Source of the DNA: Streptomyces sp. 135
GTDB lineage: Bacteria; Actinomycetota; Actinomycetes; Streptomycetales; Streptomycetaceae
Direction: 5' to 3'
NCBI RefSeq assembly: GCF_020026305.1
Contig: NZ_CP075691.1
Coordinates: 5,456,001 to 5,520,000 of the forward strand
DNA length: 64,000 nt
Shown here: in pieces, positions 25,260-35,691 of the stretch
How the letters are laid out: the number at the start of each line of letters is the position of its first letter
How positions within the stretch are numbered: position 1 is the stretch's first letter
Translations under genes and position numbers: made by a program
The notes under the pieces: model-generated
Databases searched by the model: none
Seen by the model: only the letters and a program-made list of their open reading frames with translations
What the model was told of the DNA's origin: nothing

Positions 25260-27182
25260 CGACGGACTCGACGCACTCGATCGACGTCGAGTTGCAGGTA
25301 CTTGACGAAGAGGGCGGCGGTCCGGGCGGATGGGCTCGGTCGTGTCACGGACGAGGTCGATCTGGCCGCGCACGGGATCGGCGGCGGCCAGCCCACCGCT
25401 CGGATCGGTCAGTTGACACAGCAGATTGACGCGGCGCCACTCGCGGCTCATCGCCGGATGGTCCTCGCGGGTGTGGCCGCCGCGGCTCTCCGTTCGCTCC
25501 AGGGCGGCCCGGGCGACGCACTCGCTGACCAGCAGCATGTTGCGCAGGTCGAGCGCGAGGTGCCAGCCGGGGTTGAACTGGCGGTGCCCCTCGACCCCCG
25601 CCCGCCGTGCCCGCGCCCGCAGCTCGGCGAGCTTCTCCAGGGCCTGCGCCATCTCGGCCTCGCGGCGGATGATGCCGACCAGGTCGTTCATGGTCTGCTG
25701 CAGTTCCTGGTGCAGGGTGTACGGGTTCTCCGGAGTCTCTCCGTCCGCGAGGCCCTCGGCGCTGAACGGCCGCAGCGCCTCGGCCGCCGCGGCATCCACC
25801 TGCGCCTCGTCGATCACGGGCCGCGCGGTGAGACCGGCCGCGTACCGCGCCGCGTGCAGCCCCGCGCGCCGCCCGAAGACGAGCAGGTCGGACAGGGAGT
25901 TGCCGCCGAGCCGGTTGGAGCCGTGCATGCCGCCCGCGACCTCGCCCGCGGCGTAGAGCCCGCTCACGCGGCGCGCGGCCGCGGTGTCGGAGTCCACCGC
26001 GATGCCGCCCATCACGTAGTGGCAGGTCGGCCCGACCTCCATGGCCTCCGCGGTGATGTCGACGTCCGCGAGCTCCTTGAACTGGTGGTACATGGACGGC
26101 AGCCGCCGCTTGATGACCTCGGCGGGCATACGCGTCGACACATCCAGGAAGACGCCGCCGTGCGGTGAGCCGCGGCCCGCCTTCACCTCGGAGTTGATGG
26201 CACGCGCGACCTCGTCGCGGGGGAGCAGCTCGGGCGGGCGGCGGTTGTGGTCCGGGTCGTCGTACCAGCGGTCGCCCTCCTCCTCCGACTGCGCGTACTT
26301 CTCCTTGAAGACGTCGGGGATGTAGTCGAACATGAACCGCTTGCCCTCGGAGTTCCGCAGCACCCCGCCGTCGCCGCGCACCGACTCGGTGACCAGGATG
26401 CCCTTGACCGACGGCGGCCAGACCATGCCCGTCGGGTGGAACTGCACGAACTCCATGTTCAGCAGCGGCGCCCCGGCGAGCAGCGCGAGGGCGTGCCCGT
26501 CGCCGGTGTACTCCCACGAGTTCGACGTCACCTTGAAGGACTTGCCGATGCCGCCGGTCGCGAGGACGACGCTCGGTGCTTCCAGGACGAAGAAGCGGCC
26601 CGACTCGCGGTCGTAGCAGAAGGCCCCGCCGACCCTCTCGTCCTCCTTCAGCACGCGCGTGACCGTGCACTCCTGGAAGACCTTCAGCCGCGCCTCGTGG
26701 TCGCCGAACTCCCGGAAGTCCTCCTGCTGGAGGGCGACGATCTTCTGCTGGAGCGTGCGGATCAGTTCGAGCCCGGTGCGGTCGCCGACGTGCGCGAGCC
26801 GCGGGTACTCGTGCCCGCCGAAGTTGCGCTGGGAGATCCGCCCGTCCGGCGTACGGTCGAACAGGGCGCCCCAGGTCTCCAGCTCCCACACGCGGTCCGG
26901 TGCTTCACGCGCGTGCAGCTCTGCCATCCGCCACTGGTTGAGGAACTTGCCGCCGCGCAGGGTGTCGCGGAAGTGGACCTGCCAGTTGTCGCCGGAGTTC
27001 ACATTGCCCATGGAGGCCGCGATACCGCCCTCGGCCATCACCGTATGGGCCTTGCCGAACAGCGACTTGCAGATCACGGCCGTACGGGCGCCCTGCTCAC
27101 GCGCCTCGATCGCGGCCCGCAGACCGGCGCCACCGGCGCCCACCACGACAACATCCCACTGCTGCCGCCCCACTTGAGACAT
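24966..27182 (-). CDS. sdhA: Succinate dehydrogenase/fumarate reductase flavoprotein, read in frame into an sdhB fragment
   Basis: The first ~620 codons are a full SdhA/FrdA-type flavoprotein: FAD dinucleotide site VVVGAGGAGLRAAIEA, covalent-FAD region FGKAHTVMAEGG, active-site NMEFVQFHPTGM and the Arg/His site GSNRLGGNSL. Normal sequence runs to TTEPIRPD; the usual continuation (AALFVKYLQLDV) is then in another frame. The open frame passes a 9-bp triplicate repeat and enters the SdhB [2Fe-2S] domain without a stop. If translated it gives a 738-residue fusion. It starts at ATG 27182, overlapping the stop of the cytochrome b gene. This is a second-type (menaquinone, SdhC-only) enzyme by its partner gene. 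Confidence 0.8.
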   Translation of the reverse strand: MSQVGRQQWDVVVVGAGGAGLRAAIEAREQGARTAVICKSLFGKAHTVMAEGGIAASMGNVNSGDNWQVHFRDTLRGGKFLNQWRMAELHAREAPDRVWELETWGALFDRTPDGRISQRNFGGHEYPRLAHVGDRTGLELIRTLQQKIVALQQEDFREFGDHEARLKVFQECTVTRVLKEDERVGGAFCYDRESGRFFVLEAPSVVLATGGIGKSFKVTSNSWEYTGDGHALALLAGAPLLNMEFVQFHPTGMVWPPSVKGILVTESVRGDGGVLRNSEGKRFMFDYIPDVFKEKYAQSEEEGDRWYDDPDHNRRPPELLPRDEVARAINSEVKAGRGSPHGGVFLDVSTRMPAEVIKRRLPSMYHQFKELADVDITAEAMEVGPTCHYVMGGIAVDSDTAAARRVSGLYAAGEVAGGMHGSNRLGGNSLSDLLVFGRRAGLHAARYAAGLTARPVIDEAQVDAAAAEALRPFSAEGLADGETPENPYTLHQELQQTMNDLVGIIRREAEMAQALEKLAELRARARRAGVEGHRQFNPGWHLALDLRNMLLVSECVARAALERTESRGGHTREDHPAMSREWRRVNLLCQLTDPSGGLAAADPVRGQIDLVRDTTEPIRPDRRPLRQVPATRRRSSASSPSSSYGARFKVWRGDVGGGGLADFEVEVNEGEVVLDIIHRLQATQAPDLAVRWNCKAGKCGSCSAEINGRPRLMCMTRMSVFGRDEVITVRVGRDGDLG
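25254..25280. repeat. Three tandem 9-mers at the sdhA/sdhB junction
   Basis: CGNACTCGA is repeated three times (CGAACTCGA, CGGACTCGA, CGCACTCGA) exactly where the sdhA stop and sdhB start should be. Such repeats invite slippage or recombination. Confidence 0.7.
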
Positions 27183-28018
27183 CAGAACAACCTCGGATCG
27201 TCGAAGGCGCCGGACGCGATCAGATACACGTAGAAGTCGGCGAGCGCCACGCTCACCAACGACGCCCAGGCGAGCAGCATGTGGCGTGCGTTCAGTTTTC
27301 CGACCCACTGCCACATGCGGTACCGGACCGGATGCTTGGAGAAGTGCTTGAGCTTGCCCCCGACGATGTGCCGGCACGAGTGGCAGGAGAGCGTGTAGGC
27401 CCAGATCAGCACGGTATTGAGCAGGAAGACGAGCGTGCCGAGACCCATGTGGCCCCACTCGTAGTGCTCGTCGCGGAAGGTGAGCACGGTGTCGTACGTG
27501 AGGATGCCCGCGACCGGCACCGCCGCGTAGAAGAAGTACCGGTGGATGTTCTGGAGCACCAGCGGGAAGCGGGTCTCACCGGAGTACTTCTTGTGCGGCT
27601 CGGCGACCGCGCAGGCGGGCGGTGACGCCCAGAAGCCGCGGTAGTAGGCCTTGCGGTAGTAGTAGCAGGTCAGCCGGAAGCCGAGCGGGAAGATCAGGAT
27701 CAGCAGCGCGGGCGACAGGCCCCACCAGCTGCCGAAGATCTCCCAGTTGGGGCCGGAGCGCATCGGCTCGCAGTTGTCGGCCAGGCACGGCGAGTAGAAC
27801 GGCGAGACGTAGGGCGCCTGGTAGTAGTCCGCGTTCGCGAACGCCCGCCAGGTCGAGTAGACGACGAAGGCGAGCAGCCCGGCGGCGGTCGCCGCGGGCG
27901 CCAGCCACCAGCGGTCGGTCCGCAGGTGGGCAGCGGCGATCGCGGCGCGCGTGCCGTCGCGCACGCCGCCGCCGGGGGCCGTTCCGCTCTTCGGTTGGGG
28001 TTCCGTGCCGGTGGCCAA
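27182..28018 (-). CDS. sdhC: Succinate dehydrogenase cytochrome b subunit (actinobacterial type)
   Basis: A 278-residue membrane subunit with five clear hydrophobic helices, matching the long actinobacterial SdhC that carries both hemes and replaces SdhC+SdhD. Landmarks are LILIFPLGFRLTCYYYRKAY, the heme-ligand His pairs in LQNIHRYFFY and YTLSCHSCRHIVGG, and the C-terminal LNARHMLLAWASLVSVALAD. The TTG start 28018 has GGAG 5 bases upstream. Its stop overlaps the sdhA start (TGATG), so translation is coupled. It is the first gene of the operon and appears intact. Confidence 0.87.
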   Translation of the reverse strand: MATGTEPQPKSGTAPGGGVRDGTRAAIAAAHLRTDRWWLAPAATAAGLLAFVVYSTWRAFANADYYQAPYVSPFYSPCLADNCEPMRSGPNWEIFGSWWGLSPALLILIFPLGFRLTCYYYRKAYYRGFWASPPACAVAEPHKKYSGETRFPLVLQNIHRYFFYAAVPVAGILTYDTVLTFRDEHYEWGHMGLGTLVFLLNTVLIWAYTLSCHSCRHIVGGKLKHFSKHPVRYRMWQWVGKLNARHMLLAWASLVSVALADFYVYLIASGAFDDPRLF

Positions 28019-28088
28019 CGAGGCTCCACTCCTTCGTCCTCGGGTACCGCGGGGTCAGGCGTGCGGGAGGGGTTCGACGGGGCGGGTG

Positions 28089-28403
28089 TCAGGGGGCGTG
28101 GCGGTGGTGGGCGCCCAGACCCTCGTCGTCGCAGTCCCCGGCGTTCGTCCACAGCGAGCTGTCGTACGGCGTGTCGGGAATGGTCACGAGATCGGTCCGC
28201 AGCGGCTTCTCGCGCGGTGTGGACGGCGCGGCGGCGGAGCGCAGCAGGGCGACGCTCTCGGTCAGCCGGTCGGTGTCCGTGCGCACCCGGCGCACGTCGA
28301 CGCCCGCCAACTGGTCGCCGGCCTGGCTCTCCAGCCTGCCGACGGTGCGGACCAACTCCTCGACGCAGCGCTGAACGGCCGTCAATTCATCGTGCAGAGC
28401 CAT
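28089..28403 (-). CDS. Conserved hypothetical protein
   Basis: A 104-residue acidic, soluble protein with an N-terminal helix (MALHDELTAVQRCVEELVRT) and coiled-coil propensity through residue ~55, then a Pro-rich, His-rich tail. A good GAGGG lies 6 bases before ATG 28403. It is upstream of and in line with the sdh operon (70-bp gap). I do not recognise a family. The codon pattern is typical of real Streptomyces genes. Confidence 0.65.
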   Translation of the reverse strand: MALHDELTAVQRCVEELVRTVGRLESQAGDQLAGVDVRRVRTDTDRLTESVALLRSAAAPSTPREKPLRTDLVTIPDTPYDSSLWTNAGDCDDEGLGAHHRHAP

Positions 28404-28751
28404 GACTTGCCCTCACTTAGGGGGTGCGGTGGCAACGCTCATGCGCCTGCGAGTGTCGCGCGCCGCATCCCGGCTTGTGAAGAGATCTGCACCGATTGCC
28501 GGATCGAGGGCGGTGAACGCGCCGGATCACGCCCCTGTCGCGCCGGTCCGGACCTCGGGCACTCCGGCGCGTTGGGCCGCACGAGTGGCATCCGGGCGCC
28601 GCCACGCCGTGTCTGCGTCGCGCGGCCCGCCCGGTCACCTTCAGTGGGGCCATAGATGTGATCAGCTCCATATACCGCCAAACGTGATCAATCCCGGCCC
28701 GGTCCTGGTAGCGGGGGGCCGGGCGAGCCCCGGACCCCGGAGGTACCAGCC
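28404..28751. promoter_or_regulatory. Divergent promoter region with two GTGATCA sites
   Basis: 348 bp between the minus-strand hypothetical gene and the plus-strand binding protein. It holds two copies of GTGATCA (28658-28664 and 28684-28690), 26 bp apart centre to centre. The rest shows no credible gene. Confidence 0.5.
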
Positions 28752-31277
28752 ATGTCCCACGACCGCGTCAGGGCCAGATCTGTCGTGTTCCTCGCGACGG
28801 GGGTGCTGGCTCTGCCCGCCCTCGCCGGATGCAGCTCGAACGACGAGGCCGGCGGGCCGGCCGCAGGCCAGGACGTCGCTCCCGCCGCCCGGGGCATGGT
28901 CGCCGACGGGGGGACCATGAACTGGGCGCTCGACGCGCTGCCCGAGACCCTCAACACCTTCCAGTCCGACGCCGACGCGGGCACCTCGCGGATCGCGGGC
29001 GCGGTCCTGCCGTCCCTGTTCCGCCTCGACGCGCAGGGCAGGCCGCAGCGCAACGCCGACTTCCTGGAGTCGGCGGAGGTCGTCGAGCGCGAGCCCCGGC
29101 AGGTCGTCCTGTACAAGCTCAACCAGCAGGCGGTCTGGAGCGACGGCCGGGAGATCGGAGCCGACGACTTCGCCGCCCAGTGGCGGGCCCTGTCCGGCAA
29201 GGACACCGCGTACTGGACGGCGCGGAACGCCGGATACGACCGCATCGAGAAGATCGAGCGCGGCGCGAACAACCTGGAGGTGCGGGTCACCTTCGGCAAG
29301 CCCTACGCGGACTGGCGCTCGCTGTTCTCCCCGCTCTACCCCAAGCAGGTCATGGGCAGCCCCGACTCCTTCAACGACGGCGCCCGCCGCAAGCTGAAGG
29401 CGACCGCGGGCCCCTTCACGCTCACGGACATCGACCGGGAGGCCGGCGAGGTGACCCTCGGGCGCAACCCGCGCTGGTGGGGGCGGCAGGCCAAGCTCGA
29501 CAAGCTGGTGCTGCGCGAGGTGTCCCGGAGCGAGCGGGCCGAGGCGCTCGCCAAGGGCAGGGTCGACCTCGCCGAGATCGACGCCACGGAGGCCGGGCGG
29601 ATCACGCTCGCCGCCCGCGACAAGGCCGACGGGGGCGCACCGGCCCACGGCCCCGGCGCGCAGCTGACGCCCGCCAAGGCCCTGCGCTCCTGGGCGATCG
29701 TCAACGGCTCCGACGAGGAGGCCGCTCAGGCGGAGTACGAGGCCCGCGAGAAGACCCGCAGGGCGGTCAAGAAGTACGCGACCGAGCAGGCGGGCCTGAG
29801 CGGCTACGTGGTCCGCAAGTCCCTCGAACCGGCCTACACGCAGCTCGCCCTCAACGGCTCCGAGGGACCGCTCGCGGACGACCGGGTACGCCGCGCGGTC
29901 GCCCGTGCCCTGGACCGCGAGGAGCTCGCCGAGGCGGTGCTCAAGCCGCTCGGCCTGCCCGCCGAGCCGGTCGGCAGCCACCTCGCCCTCGCCGGGCAGT
30001 CGGCGTACGCGGACAACAGCGGGGCCCTCGGCAAGCAGGACACCGCCGAGGCGCGGGCGCTCCTCGCGGACGCGGGCTGGACGCCGGGCGCCGCGGTCAA
30101 GGACGGGCTGAAGGACAAGAAGAAGACGAAGACGGCGGGCGGCCAGGCCTCCGCGAAGCCGTCGGACACGGAGTCCGGGTCCGAATCCGGATCCGGGGCC
30201 GACGACGGCACGTACATCGTCGGCCAGGACGACGGAAAGCCCGGCGACAGCAGCTCCTCCGTGCTCGCGCCCGCCCCCGCCGCCGCCCACCAGAAGGCCG
30301 CGCTGACCCGCCAGGCGGACGTCCTGCGGCTGCCGGCCGAGGCCGAGACGGAGCAGAAGAAGGCCGCAAGCAAGGCGGCGAAGAAGGCGGAGAAGGAGAA
30401 AGCGGAGAAGAAGAGCGCCGAAAGGAGGGCCGAAAAGAAGGCAGAAAAGAAGGCACAAAAGAAGCAGGCAGGAAAGAAGAGGGCCGCCGAGCGGGCCGAG
30501 GAGAGGCGCGAGCAGAGGTCCGAAAGCCGGTTCGGGGACAGGTCCGAGCACAGGTTCGGGAACACGTTCGAAAAAAGGGACACCGCCGACCGCACCGGAC
30601 AGCAGGGCGACCGGCAGTCGGTCACGTCCCGCTCCCGGGACCACGCCAAGGGCGGCGCCCCCGGCGCGTACGCCCCCAAGGGCACCGCCGCTCCCGCCGC
30701 GGGCGCACCGCTGGCCAAGGACGGCAAGCCCCTCACCCTCCGCTTCGTGCTCCCCTCCGGGGACGGCTCGGAGCCGCTGCGGGCGGTGGCCGACCGGATC
30801 TCGCGGATGCTGGAGAAGATCGGCGTGCGCACGGAGACGGCGAAGGTCTCCGACAGCAGCTACTTCAAGGACCACATCGCCTCCGGCCAGTACGACCTCG
30901 CCCTCTACTCGTGGCCCGCGTCGGCGTTCCCGGCCACCGACGCCCGCCCGATCTTCGCCAAGCCGGTCCCGGCCGCCGACGGCTCGCTGAACGTCGAGCA
31001 GAACTACACGCGCGTCGGCACCGACCACATCGACCAGCTGTTCGACCAGGCGATGAGTGAACTCGATGAAGAAACGTCACGCTCCCTGGTGAAGAAGGCG
31101 GACGCCCGCATCTGGGCCGAGGCGGGCTCCATCCCGCTCTACCAGCGGCCCCAGCTGATGGCGGCCCGCCCGAACCTCGCCAACGCCGGAGCCTTCGGTT
31201 TCCAGGCCCCGAACTACGAGGACATCGGCTTCCTGAAGCCGGGCGCGAAGCCGTCGGGCATGCCCGCGGCCAAGTGA
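28752..31277 (+). CDS. Peptide ABC transporter substrate-binding lipoprotein with long charged insert
   Basis: An 841-residue SBP_bac_5 lipoprotein: signal peptide, lipobox LAGC, then the binding fold from GTMNWALDALPETLNTFQSD. The family is usually 520-620 residues. The excess is a block at ~455-655, between KDGLKDKKKTK and KDGKPLTLRFVLPSG. It is rich in Lys, Glu, Ala and Arg with i/i+4 opposite charges (EKEKAEKKSAERRAEKKAEK), then Ser/Arg/Gly-rich. The fold resumes with SYFKDHIASGQYDLALYSW and ends normally. No permease or ATPase genes follow; it may deliver to one of the nearby transporters. The start is ATG 28752. Confidence 0.87.
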   Translation: MSHDRVRARSVVFLATGVLALPALAGCSSNDEAGGPAAGQDVAPAARGMVADGGTMNWALDALPETLNTFQSDADAGTSRIAGAVLPSLFRLDAQGRPQRNADFLESAEVVEREPRQVVLYKLNQQAVWSDGREIGADDFAAQWRALSGKDTAYWTARNAGYDRIEKIERGANNLEVRVTFGKPYADWRSLFSPLYPKQVMGSPDSFNDGARRKLKATAGPFTLTDIDREAGEVTLGRNPRWWGRQAKLDKLVLREVSRSERAEALAKGRVDLAEIDATEAGRITLAARDKADGGAPAHGPGAQLTPAKALRSWAIVNGSDEEAAQAEYEAREKTRRAVKKYATEQAGLSGYVVRKSLEPAYTQLALNGSEGPLADDRVRRAVARALDREELAEAVLKPLGLPAEPVGSHLALAGQSAYADNSGALGKQDTAEARALLADAGWTPGAAVKDGLKDKKKTKTAGGQASAKPSDTESGSESGSGADDGTYIVGQDDGKPGDSSSSVLAPAPAAAHQKAALTRQADVLRLPAEAETEQKKAASKAAKKAEKEKAEKKSAERRAEKKAEKKAQKKQAGKKRAAERAEERREQRSESRFGDRSEHRFGNTFEKRDTADRTGQQGDRQSVTSRSRDHAKGGAPGAYAPKGTAAPAAGAPLAKDGKPLTLRFVLPSGDGSEPLRAVADRISRMLEKIGVRTETAKVSDSSYFKDHIASGQYDLALYSWPASAFPATDARPIFAKPVPAADGSLNVEQNYTRVGTDHIDQLFDQAMSELDEETSRSLVKKADARIWAEAGSIPLYQRPQLMAARPNLANAGAFGFQAPNYEDIGFLKPGAKPSGMPAAK

Positions 31278-31368
31278 CCCCGGGCCCCGGCCCGTGGGCG
31301 GCGTACGTGCCGTGCAAGTGACGTACACCATCTCTTCACGGGACCGACGCTCAGATTCCGCTCAACTC

Positions 31369-31399
31369 CCTTGCCCGCCGACCACCTGGGCGGGCAAGG
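31369..31399 (+). terminator. Hairpin after lone binding-protein gene
   Basis: A perfect 11-bp stem CCTTGCCCGCC / GGCGGGCAAGG with a 9-base loop lies ~90 bp after the stop. The remaining ~200 bp to typA hold its promoter; no gene was seen. Confidence 0.75.
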
Positions 31400-31606
31400 T
31401 CATATCCACCCATTGACCTGCGGTTTCACCCCTGACGCCCCCATCCGGGGCAGACGCTCGCGGCTGCCCGGAAACCCCCCGCGGAGGCTGCCTCCGCGCG
31501 AGCCACGTAGACTGGGGTAAGGCCGTGGCGTGTTGTCTGCCCGGCAGGGCACGCGTACCGGACCGTACGCGCCGCCGTCCACTCTTCCCGGGAGAAGCGC
31601 AGCTGT

Positions 31607-33481
<1,875 letters not shown>

Positions 33482-33489
33482 CGCCCCCT

Positions 33490-33518
33490 CACCGCCGGAA
33501 GGTAAACCTCCGGCGGTG
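33490..33518 (+). terminator. typA terminator
   Basis: A perfect 10-bp stem CACCGCCGGA / TCCGGCGGTG, loop of 9, starts 9 bp after the typA stop. Confidence 0.85.
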
Positions 33519-33972
33519 CCACAGGGACGTATGAGGCCGGTTTCCGCCCTCCCTCAGGGGAGTCGGCGGAAGCCGGCCTCCGGCGTTTCCGCTGGCGGTA
33601 CCGTGTGCCCACTGCCGCGTGGAGAGATCCGTCGCAACCGCTTTTCAGCGGGGAAACGTCCGCTATGCGGACGTCACTGACCGTTAGATGTGTAACACGT
33701 CCGTTTCGCAACCATCTATCTAGGATCGGTTTGTCCGGATTTTGGAAGTTGTACGTGCCAGGTGTGATTGAACCGAGACCAAAAGAGTGTGGTCGACCGG
33801 TACCTCATGGCTAATAGTTGACCGCGTATAGCTCGGGTCAATGGGTCACGCGCTGTGGGGAGCGCCGACTCACGAGCACACTGGGGTACTCGATCTTCGC
33901 CGTCAGGGGTGTCGGCGCGATCGCACGTACCCCCTCTTGTAGTGAACAAGTGGACTCATGAGGAGGAACCCC
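33519..33972. promoter_or_regulatory. Long regulatory gap before oligopeptide operon 1
   Basis: About 450 bp without a gene and relatively AT-rich near 33700-33840. It contains a perfect ACGTCCGC-TAT-GCGGACGT palindrome (33656-33674) and an inverted repeat TTGACC / GGTCAA (33818-33823 with 33836-33841). The 10-mer TTGACCGCGT here (33818-33827) recurs upstream of bldKA. The GAGGAGGAA ribosome site of the first gene closes it. Confidence 0.6.
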
Positions 33973-35601
33973 ATGCGTGGTGCCAAGAGCGCCAAGTGGG
34001 TCGCGATAGCCGGTGTTGTGGCTCTGACTGCCACCGCTTGTGGCGGCGGCAGCGACAGCAGCGACAACAGCAACCGCAAGGTCGACCCCAAGGGGATCGT
34101 CAGCTACGCCAACGGTGAGCCGCAGAACGCCCTGCAGCCGTCCAACACCATGGAGGCGTACGGCAGTGTCGTCATCGACTCGCTCTTCACGGGCCTGGTC
34201 CACTACGACAAGCAGGGCAACATCACCTATGAGAACGCCGAGTCGGTCACTCCCGACAAGGCGAACAAGGTGTGGACCGTCAAGCTGAAGCCGGGCTGGA
34301 AGTTCCACAACGGCGAGGCCGTCACCGCCAAGTCGTACGTGGACGCCTGGAACTGGGCCGCGGACCCGGCCAACGGCCAGCAGAACAGCTCCTGGTACCG
34401 CGACATCGTCGGCTACGAGGACGTCCACCCGGAGAAGGGCAAGGCCAAGAAGAAGGCCATGTCCGGCCTGAAGGTCGTCGACGAGAACACCTTCACCATC
34501 ACGCTGAACCACGGCATCCCGTACTACGCGTACAAGCTCGTCTACGCGCCGTTCTACCCGCTGCCCTCGGCCGCTCTGAAGGACCCGAAGAAGTACGGCG
34601 AGTCGCCGGTCGGCAACGGCCCGTACAAGTTCGACAAGTGGGACCACAAGAAGGTCATCTCGGTCCGCGCCTGGGGCGGTTACAAGGGCGCGAACAAGCC
34701 GAAGAACGGCGGCATCGACTTCAAGGCCTACAACAAGGACACGGCGGCCTACGCCGACCTGAAGTCGGACAACGTCGACACCATGCCGCTGGTCCCCAAC
34801 AGCGAGATCGCCAACTTCAAGCAGGACTTCGGCGACCGCGCGATCGACATGGACTTCTCGGCGATCAACACGGTCAACTTCGCCTTCTACACCAAGCAGT
34901 GGAAGGACATCGACGTCAAGGTCCTCCAGGGCCTGTCGATGGCGATCGACCGCGACACCATCGCCAAGACGGTGTTCCACGGCACGCGTGAGTCGGCCAC
35001 CGGCTGGGTCGCCAAGGGCGTCAAGGGCTACCAGAACGACGCCTGTGGCGAGTTCTGCAAGTTCGACCCGAAGAAGGCCAAGCAGTCCATCAAGGCCGGC
35101 GGCGGCGTTCCCGGCAACAAGATCTCCATCCAGTACAACGCCGACCAGCCGCACAAGGACTGGGTCGTCGCGGTCTGCAACTCGATCACCAACGCGACCG
35201 GCGTCAAGTGCGTCGGCGACCCGGTGACCGACTTCGCGGCCGACACGGAGATCCGTGACCAGAAGAAGGTCAAGTCGATGTACCGCTCCGGCTGGGTGCT
35301 CGACTACCCGTTCAACGGCAACTTCCTCGCCGACCTCTACGGCACCGGCGTCGACGGCAACAAGGGCGGCTTCTCGGACAAGAAGTTCGACGCGCTGACC
35401 AAGAAGGCCGACCAGGCCAAGACCATCGACGAGTCCGCGAAGCTGTACCAGCAGGCCGAGAAGGAGCTGGTCAAGAGCTTCCCGGGCATCCCGCTCTGGT
35501 ACAACAAGACGCTCTCCGCGTACTCGAAGAACGTGAAGAAGGTCGAGTTCGACCAGGCCGGCGACCCGATCCTCACCGAGGTCGAGGTCTTCGAGAAGTA
35601 G
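33973..35601 (+). CDS. Oligopeptide-binding lipoprotein, operon 1
   Basis: A 542-residue OppA/SBP_bac_5 lipoprotein. The signal peptide MRGAKSAKWVAIAGVVALTA ends at lipobox ATAC-GGG, so Cys is acylated and the mature protein is tethered outside the membrane. Peptide-binding family signatures include GLVHYDKQGN, KPGWKFHNGEAVTAKSYVDA and PVGNGPYKFDKW. ATG 33973 has GAGGAGGAA upstream; ATG 33958 has none. A 19-bp hairpin separates it from the permease genes, which may keep its message abundant. Closely similar in layout to the protein at 49128. Confidence 0.92.
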   Translation: MRGAKSAKWVAIAGVVALTATACGGGSDSSDNSNRKVDPKGIVSYANGEPQNALQPSNTMEAYGSVVIDSLFTGLVHYDKQGNITYENAESVTPDKANKVWTVKLKPGWKFHNGEAVTAKSYVDAWNWAADPANGQQNSSWYRDIVGYEDVHPEKGKAKKKAMSGLKVVDENTFTITLNHGIPYYAYKLVYAPFYPLPSAALKDPKKYGESPVGNGPYKFDKWDHKKVISVRAWGGYKGANKPKNGGIDFKAYNKDTAAYADLKSDNVDTMPLVPNSEIANFKQDFGDRAIDMDFSAINTVNFAFYTKQWKDIDVKVLQGLSMAIDRDTIAKTVFHGTRESATGWVAKGVKGYQNDACGEFCKFDPKKAKQSIKAGGGVPGNKISIQYNADQPHKDWVVAVCNSITNATGVKCVGDPVTDFAADTEIRDQKKVKSMYRSGWVLDYPFNGNFLADLYGTGVDGNKGGFSDKKFDALTKKADQAKTIDESAKLYQQAEKELVKSFPGIPLWYNKTLSAYSKNVKKVEFDQAGDPILTEVEVFEK

Positions 35602-35620
35602 CAGTCGTCGGAGTTCCGCT

Positions 35621-35663
35621 CCCGCGAAGCGACGCCCGGCGATCCCGGGCGTCGCTTCGCGGG
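35621..35663 (+). terminator. 19-bp perfect hairpin between binding protein and permease
   Basis: Arms 35621-35639 and 35645-35663 are exact complements with a 5-base loop. Inside an operon, such a stem usually acts as a partial terminator or as a 3'-end stabiliser that raises binding-protein output over the permeases. Confidence 0.8.
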
Positions 35664-35691
35664 CGGCTCCGCAATGGACGGAGGCACCACC

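Noticed and set aside
28662..31028. 788-codon minus-strand open frame with Leu-rich segments
   Set aside because: The Leu-rich part mirrors the Lys/Glu-rich insert of the binding lipoprotein; the plus-strand protein has a lipobox and the SBP fold.
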